Position numbers and translations under genes: made by a program. From assembly GCF_001620365.2 (NCBI RefSeq), contig NZ_LQMT02000022.1:182716-246715 (forward strand): a stretch of DNA of 64,000 bases. The letters are read 5' to 3'. Origin of the DNA: Amycolatopsis keratiniphila subsp. keratiniphila (lineage in GTDB: Bacteria > Actinomycetota > Actinomycetes > Mycobacteriales > Pseudonocardiaceae). The notes under the pieces are model-generated. The model worked only from the letters and a program-made list of their open reading frames with translations. It was not told where the DNA came from and did not search any database. This document shows, in pieces, positions 58,335-64,000 of the stretch (its first letter is position 1; every line of letters starts with the position of its first letter).

Positions 58335-59552
58335 ATGGGACTGGGACTGAGTGCCATCCGGCTCGATTCGACACTGAACCTCGTCATCGTCCTGGTGCTG
58401 ACGCTGCTCGCGATCATCGCCGTCCCGTTCTTCTGGGAACGCTGGCGCCGCAAGGTGGTCGGCCGCAGCGGCACGATCCTCGTCGCGGTGGTGCTGATCG
58501 TGGTCAGCACCGGGATGGGCGGCAACATGATCGGCGGGTTCTTCCCGACGGTCGGCGCCCTGTTCGGCACGGGCGTGTACTCGGGAGAGAGCGTCGACGC
58601 CGTCGCCGGGCAGAACGGTTCGGACCTCGACAAACTGCGCGACGCCGGGGCGATGCGGGCCAAGGAGGGCAAGGGTTCCGTCGTGCACATGACGGTGACC
58701 GGCAAGCGCACCGGCCTCACCCGCGACGTCTCGGTGTACTTCCCGCCCCAGTACTACGATCCCGCGTTCCGGTCGCTCAAGTTCCCGGTCATCGAGTGGA
58801 TCCCGAACTACCCCTCCGGACCCGAAGTGGTCACCGGTCCGTACGAACTGCCGGCCAGGCTCGACGCGGCCATCGCGAAGCACGTGCTCCCGCCGACCCT
58901 GGTGATCATCCCGGACCCGACCGGGAAACCGAAGGTCGGCCACGACACCGAATGCATCGACGAGGTCAACGGCACCGCCAACGACACCTACCTGACCGCC
59001 GACATCCGCGACTGGGCGATCGAGAAACTCGGCGCCAACCCGCAGCGGAAGGCGTGGACGATGGCGGGCTGGTCGTCGGGCGGGTACTGCGCGATGAACC
59101 TGGTGACCCGGCACCCGCAGTGGTACGGCCAGGCGGCGAGCGTCAGTGGCTACTACAAGGCTTCGGTGGACGCGGAGACGGAGAACCTGTTCAAGGGCAG
59201 GCAGGACATCGCCGACGCGAACACGATCACGGTGAACCTGCAGAAGCATCCGTCGCCCGTCGACATCCTCGCGATCGCGGGGGACAAGGAAAGCTTCGAG
59301 AGCTTCTCGATCGATCAGATCCAGGCGGCCGTCCGCGCGCCCGCGACCCTCTCGTCGTGGCGGATCCCGGACGCCGGACACAACATGAACACCTTCAAGG
59401 CACAAGTGCCCGACGTGCTGGCGTGGATCGGCGCGCGGACCGTGCCGCCGTGCGCGCCGCAGGACAAGAAGATCATCACCAACGGCGGGGTCGCGCCGTG
59501 GCCCCTGCCCAACACCGGCGCCAAGGGTGCCTTAGTGGACGTCGTCGAGTAG
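58335..59552 (+). CDS. Membrane-anchored esterase of the antigen 85/esterase-D type
   Basis: 405 residues from ATG 58335. Two or three N-terminal membrane segments (LVIVLVLTLLAIIAVPFF; TILVAVVLIVVSTGMGG), then an extracytoplasmic alpha/beta hydrolase with nucleophile AGWSSGGYCAMN, acid in ILAIAGDKESFE and His in PDAGHNMNTFK. Related to the mycolyltransferase/esterase-D group common in actinomycete envelopes. Its 3' end overlaps the MpaB-like gene by 21 bases. Confidence 0.85.
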   Translation: MGLGLSAIRLDSTLNLVIVLVLTLLAIIAVPFFWERWRRKVVGRSGTILVAVVLIVVSTGMGGNMIGGFFPTVGALFGTGVYSGESVDAVAGQNGSDLDKLRDAGAMRAKEGKGSVVHMTVTGKRTGLTRDVSVYFPPQYYDPAFRSLKFPVIEWIPNYPSGPEVVTGPYELPARLDAAIAKHVLPPTLVIIPDPTGKPKVGHDTECIDEVNGTANDTYLTADIRDWAIEKLGANPQRKAWTMAGWSSGGYCAMNLVTRHPQWYGQAASVSGYYKASVDAETENLFKGRQDIADANTITVNLQKHPSPVDILAIAGDKESFESFSIDQIQAAVRAPATLSSWRIPDAGHNMNTFKAQVPDVLAWIGARTVPPCAPQDKKIITNGGVAPWPLPNTGAKGALVDVVE

Positions 59553-60383
59553 CTTGGCGCGATAAGCCTTGGGGTACAAGCGGATCCGGTCTGGAACCCG
59601 TTTCCCGGCCACCCTCGTGAGCGTTCCGAGGCGCCGGAGACGACGTTCGTCGCCGTCTGTCCACTTGAGACTCAAGCGATCGCGCAAGGTCTCCGGGAGC
59701 AGGCCGATCGCGCACAGCGTCAGCACGTTCCCGCCCGCCGGCCGGACGGGGCGCCACAGGGCTTCCGGCAAGAACCACCACGGGGGCGGTGGCGTGTCGC
59801 GCATGGTGATCGAAAGGAGCAGTTCCCGGACCGTGTGGTTGTCTTCGAGCCGGTTCGCGACGACGTCGTCGAAGTAGGCCTCGAATCCTTCGAGATCCTC
59901 CGGCATGTGATGCTCACGGAGGCCGAGCAGCAGGCCGACGCGCCGCCATTCCGCGTAGAACCGGCGCTTTTCCGTGTCGGACAACGGATGGACGAAGACC
60001 TCGTGCATGCGGACGGTCGTCCAGAACGTCGAGCCGTGCACCCACCAGTACGCCTCGGGATTCAGCGCGTGATAGCGCTCGCCGTGGTGGTCGACGCCCT
60101 TGATCGCCTTGTGCAGCTCGCGGAGCCGCTCGGCCTCCGCGACCGCTTCCCTGCCGCCGAAAACCTGGCTCAGCAAGGAATCGATGGTCCGGTCGAGGCG
60201 ACCCCACGGATCCTGGGTGTAGTTCGAATGGTCGTGGACGCCGGCGCCGACCACCGGATGCGCGACCTGCAACAGCAACGCCGTTCCCGCGCCGAGCAGC
60301 AGTCTCCGGTCGCCGACCACCTGCCAGGCAACGGAATCCGGGCCGAGCGGGGTCACGGCGGGCAGGCGGGCTTCGGTGCTCAT
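59532..60383 (-). CDS. MpaB-like oxygenase-family protein (DUF2236)
   Basis: 283 residues from ATG 60383 (GGGAGG ahead). Family marks: LLLGAGTALLLQVAHPVVGAG, HALNPEAYWWVHGSTFWT, EWRRVGLLLGL and KWTDGDERRLRRLG. The fungal relative MpaB oxidatively cleaves a prenyl chain; bacterial members (including latex-clearing relatives) bind haem through a His such as that in QVAHP. Substrate unknown. Confidence 0.88.
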   Translation of the reverse strand: MSTEARLPAVTPLGPDSVAWQVVGDRRLLLGAGTALLLQVAHPVVGAGVHDHSNYTQDPWGRLDRTIDSLLSQVFGGREAVAEAERLRELHKAIKGVDHHGERYHALNPEAYWWVHGSTFWTTVRMHEVFVHPLSDTEKRRFYAEWRRVGLLLGLREHHMPEDLEGFEAYFDDVVANRLEDNHTVRELLLSITMRDTPPPPWWFLPEALWRPVRPAGGNVLTLCAIGLLPETLRDRLSLKWTDGDERRLRRLGTLTRVAGKRVPDRIRLYPKAYRAKLLDDVH

Positions 60384-60427
60384 GGCGACCTCCCGAAGAG
60401 CGACGTATCGCCACTGTCCCACCTTGT

Positions 60428-61348
60428 TTACATGTCGTCAATAGCGGGAAGCAGTGCCTTGACCACCTCCGTCACTCGTCTACCCGCACTTGCGTAGGTG
60501 GTCGACAACGGCTGTGAGCTCAGGACGACGACGAGGTAGCGGTCGTCCTCGCCGACCGCGCCCGAGCTGTGCAGGATCCGCGAGCCGCGGCAGCACGCCC
60601 AGCCCTGTTTGATCGACCAGGGAAGGGAACCGACGGCGTCCGGGATGCCGAAGTACTGCCGGACCCCGTCGGAGCCGTTCTCCGTCGCGCCGCTCAACGC
60701 CCGCATGATCGTCGTGCGCGGCCCGGCGCCCGCCTGGTCGAGCAGGTAGCGGTAGATCTTCACGACGTCCGCGGCGGTGATCCGGGTGTCACCCCAGCGG
60801 CCGGGATCCTCGGGTGGACGCGTACCGGCGAGACCGATCTTGTTCGCCCACCGGGTGACGATGAGGGGACCGCCGAGGGCCGTCCACAGCCTGCTGGCGA
60901 TGTCGTCGTCGCTGACCGACAGCATCCGCTGCACGGTGCTCGGCGGTGTGCCCGCCTGAAGCGCTTCCAGCGCGATGAGGAGTTTCACGAGCGACGCCGA
61001 GGTGTAGGACCGGTCCGCCTTGAGGGAAACGGTGTTCTTCTTGGCGGTGCGGTCGTAGACGACCACGCTGACCTGCCCGCCGGGGACGAGGTCCGCGAGC
61101 GCCTGGCTGTCGACGGACTTCGGCGGTGGGTCCGGCGCGGCCGACGACGAGGGCGTCGGTGACACGACCGGATCCTCCGGTTCGGCTTCGACGGCCGGTG
61201 CCGTGGTGCTCGGCGCCGCCTCCGCGACCGCCACCGGACCGGGTCGCGACGGCGGGATCAGGACCATCGCGAGGATGGCGCCCAGGCACAGCCCCACCAG
61301 GAGGAAGACTCCGCTCACCTTGCCCACATGACCTGTTGCCAGTGTCAC
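60428..61348 (-). CDS. Secreted serine hydrolase with beta-lactamase-like fold
   Basis: About 300 residues; GTG 61348, 61327 and 61318 are all possible starts. A single membrane anchor (VSGVFLLVGLCLGAILAMVL) and a Pro/Ser/Thr-rich linker (residues 35-85) precede a domain with the SxxK motif in TSASLVKLL, an SDN-like SDDD and a KTG-like KQG. These resemble class A beta-lactamases and small penicillin-binding proteins, so an envelope peptidase or hydrolase role is inferred. Confidence 0.78.
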   Translation of the reverse strand: MTLATGHVGKVSGVFLLVGLCLGAILAMVLIPPSRPGPVAVAEAAPSTTAPAVEAEPEDPVVSPTPSSSAAPDPPPKSVDSQALADLVPGGQVSVVVYDRTAKKNTVSLKADRSYTSASLVKLLIALEALQAGTPPSTVQRMLSVSDDDIASRLWTALGGPLIVTRWANKIGLAGTRPPEDPGRWGDTRITAADVVKIYRYLLDQAGAGPRTTIMRALSGATENGSDGVRQYFGIPDAVGSLPWSIKQGWACCRGSRILHSSGAVGEDDRYLVVVLSSQPLSTTYASAGRRVTEVVKALLPAIDDM

Positions 61349-61459
61349 CCGTTCGTGTTCACGGGTAGCCCGTTCGGCCCGACGCTGTTTGTCCGGAAGG
61401 GCAGCGGGGTATCCGGGGCCCAGCGTGAAATCAGGTCGCCAACTCTGGGAGGCGGAGCA

Positions 61460-62056
61460 ATGGCACGTGCACAACGCGCTCGTATCCGGACGGCGGGGCT
61501 TCAGCCCGCGCAGGTCCTCGCCGGGCTGTCGAGCCTGGCGTTCCTGGTGTTCGGGATCGTGGGCTTCACCAGGACCGGGTTCGCCGACTTCGCAGGCCGC
61601 AGCGACGCGACCGTGCTGGGATTCTCGGTGAACCCGCTCTACAACCTCGGTTTCGTCGTACTGGGCGCGATCGGTCTGCTGCTGACCTTCGGGTCGGGGC
61701 GGTCCCGGGTCTTCGGTTTCCTGACGTTCGCCGCCTTCGGGGCGCTGTTCGTCTGGGGGCTCATGATCGTGGGCACCGTTTCGACGAACCCGGTCTCAGA
61801 GGCCGGAAACCCGTTCAACCTCAACGGGCCGGACAACTGGCTGCATCTCGGCCTCGCCGCGCTCGGGCTGGTGATCGCGTTCCTGCCCGCACGGCACAAG
61901 GTGCTGCTGCCGGAGGACGAAGAAGAGACCGTGGTCGCGGACCGGGCCGACAGCGCCACGGCCGTCGAACCCCTTCCGGACACTTCGCGGCGGCCGAAGC
62001 ACGGAAAAGGCCCGACCGCCGCTCGGGAAGAGCGACCGCCGGGCCTCGCCCACTAG
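61460..62056 (+). CDS. DUF4383-family membrane protein
   Basis: 198 residues from ATG 61460 (GGGAGGCGGAGC ahead). Four membrane segments (VLAGLSSLAFLVFGIVGF; NPLYNLGFVVLGAIGLLLTF; VFGFLTFAAFGALFVWGL; NWLHLGLAALGLVIAFL) with the NxxHxxLG block characteristic of DUF4383, and a charged cytosolic tail. Function unknown in the family. The adjacent gene ends three bases away on the opposite strand. Confidence 0.85.
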   Translation: MARAQRARIRTAGLQPAQVLAGLSSLAFLVFGIVGFTRTGFADFAGRSDATVLGFSVNPLYNLGFVVLGAIGLLLTFGSGRSRVFGFLTFAAFGALFVWGLMIVGTVSTNPVSEAGNPFNLNGPDNWLHLGLAALGLVIAFLPARHKVLLPEDEEETVVADRADSATAVEPLPDTSRRPKHGKGPTAAREERPPGLAH

Positions 62057-62059
62057 CGC

Positions 62060-63040
62060 TCAGTAGCCGGACTCCTGGGCGGGAGCGTCTTCCTCCTTCT
62101 TGGGGGCGGCGTTCCCGCTCTGGGCGGCCTTGTCCTTCACCGGCGCGGTGCTCTTGCAGCCCGCGGGCTCGATGACGAACCAGGTGCCGCCGACGCCGTG
62201 ACCGTTGGCCTGACCGGCTTCCGTGTCCTTGGCGTAGCGATAGACGGCCCACCCGCCGACGGTGACCTGCATGGTGCCGTCCGCGCGCTTCACCTTGCCG
62301 AGCAGCTTCTGGTCGATGCCTTCGAGCTGGACGTCGCCCTCGGCGAGTACCGGCGGCCAGGCCTTCGCGCAGTCACCGTTGCAGGTCGGCTGCTTGTTCT
62401 TCTTGTCCTTGGTGAACATGTACAGGGTGAAGCCGTCCTGGTCCACAATGGCCGGTCCGATGCCGTCGACGTTGCTCGCGACGAGCTTCGCTTCGCCGTC
62501 CTTCTGTTCGGCCGGAGCTTCCTTCGCGGCCTGGCCCGCTTTGCCGCCCTTGGCGTTCGCGGCGTACCAGGTGCTGCCGACGCCCTGCCCCTTCGCTTCG
62601 CCCGCCTTGGCATCCTTGGCGTAGCGGTAAAGCGCCCATCCGCCCACGGTGACCTGCTTGCGTCCGTCAGCACGGGTCACTTCGCCGACCAGGGCCTGAT
62701 CCACGCCTTCGATCTGGACTTCACCCTCGGCCAGCACCGGCGGCCAGGCCTTCGCGCAGTCACCGTCGCAATTGGACTTCGGCGGTTTCGCGCTGTCCTT
62801 GTCGAAGCGGTACAAGGTGAAGCCGTCCTTGTCGACGAGCACCTGGCCGAGATTCCCGGCTTCGGCCACGGCCACCTTGGTCTCGCCCTTGGCCGCGGGG
62901 GCGTTCCCGCCCGCCCCGGCCACCGCCGCGGCGGGAGCGACGGCGGGCGCGGCCGCCTCGGTGCCGCCGGAGCAGGCCGACAGCACCACCAGGCCCGCGG
63001 CCGCGGACGCCGCTGCGACGACGAAACGCTTGCGAAGCAT
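62060..63040 (-). CDS. Lipoprotein with two pairs of Lipoprotein_15 secreted repeats
   Basis: 326 residues. Signal peptide and lipobox (VVLSACSGG, acylated Cys). Two similar halves (about 60-165 and 185-300), each with a pair of Lipoprotein_15 (PF03640) repeats: DGFTLYRFDKDS, CDGDCAKAWPPVLAEG, TVGGWALYRYAKDAKAG. The paired Cys in CDGDC and CNGDC suggest disulphides. The SCO0930 group is of unknown function, possibly linked to electron or metal handling at the wall. ATG with GGAG ahead. Confidence 0.92.
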   Translation of the reverse strand: MLRKRFVVAAASAAAGLVVLSACSGGTEAAAPAVAPAAAVAGAGGNAPAAKGETKVAVAEAGNLGQVLVDKDGFTLYRFDKDSAKPPKSNCDGDCAKAWPPVLAEGEVQIEGVDQALVGEVTRADGRKQVTVGGWALYRYAKDAKAGEAKGQGVGSTWYAANAKGGKAGQAAKEAPAEQKDGEAKLVASNVDGIGPAIVDQDGFTLYMFTKDKKNKQPTCNGDCAKAWPPVLAEGDVQLEGIDQKLLGKVKRADGTMQVTVGGWAVYRYAKDTEAGQANGHGVGGTWFVIEPAGCKSTAPVKDKAAQSGNAAPKKEEDAPAQESGY

Positions 63041-63122
63041 GGGATTTCTCCTTGTTCGTAGGGGTTCCGCGGCTTGGCGCGGTGAGCTTGTACCCCCTAC
63101 ACGGAGCCGGCTGAGGACCGGT

Positions 63123-64000
63123 TCAAGGAGTTTTCGGTTTTTCTTCGCGAGCCTCCAGCGCGGCGTCGACGAGCACCCCGGCCGAGCCGGTGTAGTGCGC
63201 GGGATCCAGCAGGTCGGCCAAAGATTCGGCGGGAAGCACTCCGGTTACCTCCGGCAGGCCGGAAAGAACCTCGACGAGGGCCTTGTCCTGTGCGAGGGCG
63301 AGCTTGGCCGCCTGCCCGAGAACCTCCTTGGCCCGTTTCTTGCCGAGCAGCGGGGCGAGCACGGTCGAAAGCCGCTCGGAGACGATCTGGCCGTGCGTGA
63401 GGCCGAGGTTCTCGCGCATGCGTTCGTCGTCGACGACCAGACCCCGGGCGAGCTCGGCCGCCGTATGCGCGGCGCCGCCGGTCAGGCGCAGGCACTCGCG
63501 CAGCAGCTGCCACTCGGCGTGCCACGCGCCCGCGGACCGTTCGTCCTCGGAGACCAGGGCCTGGGTGACGCCGGTGGCCAGCACCGGCACCTGGAGCGCG
63601 GCCGACCGGATCAGCGTCGCGAGCACCGGATTGCGTTTGTGCGGCATCGCCGAAGACCCGCCACGGCCCTCACCCGCCGGCTCCGAGACCTCCCCGACCT
63701 CGGTCCGCGTCAGGAACTGGACGTCGACCGCGATCTTCCCGAGCGCGGCGGCGGTGAAGGAGAGCGCGGCCGCGAGGTCGGCCGTCGGCGTGCGGAGGGT
63801 GTGCCAGGGGAGCGCGGTCTCGGCGAGCCCGGTCTCCTCGGCGAAGGCTGTCTGGAGGCGCTGCGGATAGCCGTCGGGCAGGTCGGCGAGGCGCGCGTAC
63901 TCGGCATACGCGGCCCTCGTGCCCGCGGCGCCCCCGAGCGAGACCGGCAGAACGACCCGGTTCAACCTGTCGAGCGCGTCGAGCGTCAGCTGACGCCAGC
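63123..64000 (-). CDS. pcaB: 3-carboxy-cis,cis-muconate cycloisomerase-like lyase (5' truncated by window)
   Basis: The frame runs off the right edge of the window (upstream residues WRQLTLDALDRLNR remain in frame), so only the C-terminal 290 or so residues are seen. Fumarate-lyase signature GSSAMPHKRNPV, then the fifth helix and AGAWHAEWQLLRE. The overall match is PcaB-like: lactonisation of 3-carboxymuconate in protocatechuate breakdown. Adenylosuccinate lyase is the alternative; the GRGGSSAMPHKRNP form and short C-terminus favour PcaB. Other pca genes would be expected just outside. Confidence 0.8.
   Translation of the reverse strand, partial: WRQLTLDALDRLNRVVLPVSLGGAAGTRAAYAEYARLADLPDGYPQRLQTAFAEETGLAETALPWHTLRTPTADLAAALSFTAAALGKIAVDVQFLTRTEVGEVSEPAGEGRGGSSAMPHKRNPVLATLIRSAALQVPVLATGVTQALVSEDERSAGAWHAEWQLLRECLRLTGGAAHTAAELARGLVVDDERMRENLGLTHGQIVSERLSTVLAPLLGKKRAKEVLGQAAKLALAQDKALVEVLSGLPEVTGVLPAESLADLLDPAHYTGSAGVLVDAALEAREEKPKTP

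Overview
The window comes from a high-GC actinomycete, most likely of the Pseudonocardiales (Amycolatopsis-like). This is inferred from the very high GC in third codon positions, frequent GTG starts, an SsgA-family sporulation protein, a WhiB3/WhiD-type iron-sulphur regulator, a SigB/SigF-type sigma factor with its anti-sigma, a type VII secretion substrate module with EspG, and a MprF/LysX-like DUF2156 protein. No species-level claim is made.

Layout. 1-17 kb is chromosomal backbone: secreted S1 protease, SsgA-like protein, Lrp regulator, FabH, membrane adenylate cyclase, FBP-domain protein, methyltransferase, FadR-type regulator, GNAT, VOC protein, TSUP transporter, HisC-type aminotransferase, a three-gene T7SS module (PE-like, PPE-like, EspG), acetoacetyl-CoA synthetase and a DUF2156 membrane protein. 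Two tRNA genes (Ser-GCU, Arg-ACG) close this part.

17.4-26.6 kb is an island of visibly lower GC beginning directly after tRNA-Arg. It holds a NaeI-type restriction endonuclease, a tail-anchored small protein, an HTH regulator, and a three-gene operon (winged-helix/HNH-like zinc protein, ParB-like protein, SNF2-type helicase), followed by a C5-cytosine methyltransferase and a divergent Vsr endonuclease. Long palindromes and tandem operator-like sites lie between the regulator and the operon. Its right flank is scarred: a truncated, frameshifted TetR gene faces a truncated SDR gene across an intact TetR operator. I read the island as a restriction-modification locus with an attached ParB-like/SNF2 module, a candidate for an undescribed composite defence system.

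27-42 kb is backbone again: SWIM protein, a nine-repeat protein with a strict 32-residue period, a secreted HNH nuclease, nitroreductase, MarR, a stress-response cluster (RsbW-like kinase, SigF-type sigma and anti-sigma, divergent WhiB3, STAS protein), TetR and ABC exporter genes, and a TetR/NAD(P)-binding pair around a perfect 17-bp inverted repeat. At 42.3-46.6 kb a 56-residue ORF, a sigma-70 factor, a small beta-domain protein and a TPR-CHAT protease-like protein form a second conflict- or signalling-type unit. 46.8-64 kb contains SRPBCC, FUSC, pYEATS, TauD, a Rv0909-like antitoxin, prephenate dehydrogenase, FadH with PadR, a DUF574 methyltransferase, OhrR-type MarR, hydrolases, MpaB-like oxygenase, a beta-lactamase-fold protein, a repeat lipoprotein and a truncated PcaB-like lyase.

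Several families of dispersed palindromic repeats occupy intergenic gaps. One of about 115 bp with 10-bp terminal inverted repeats and conserved internal hairpins looks like a structured RNA or a MITE.
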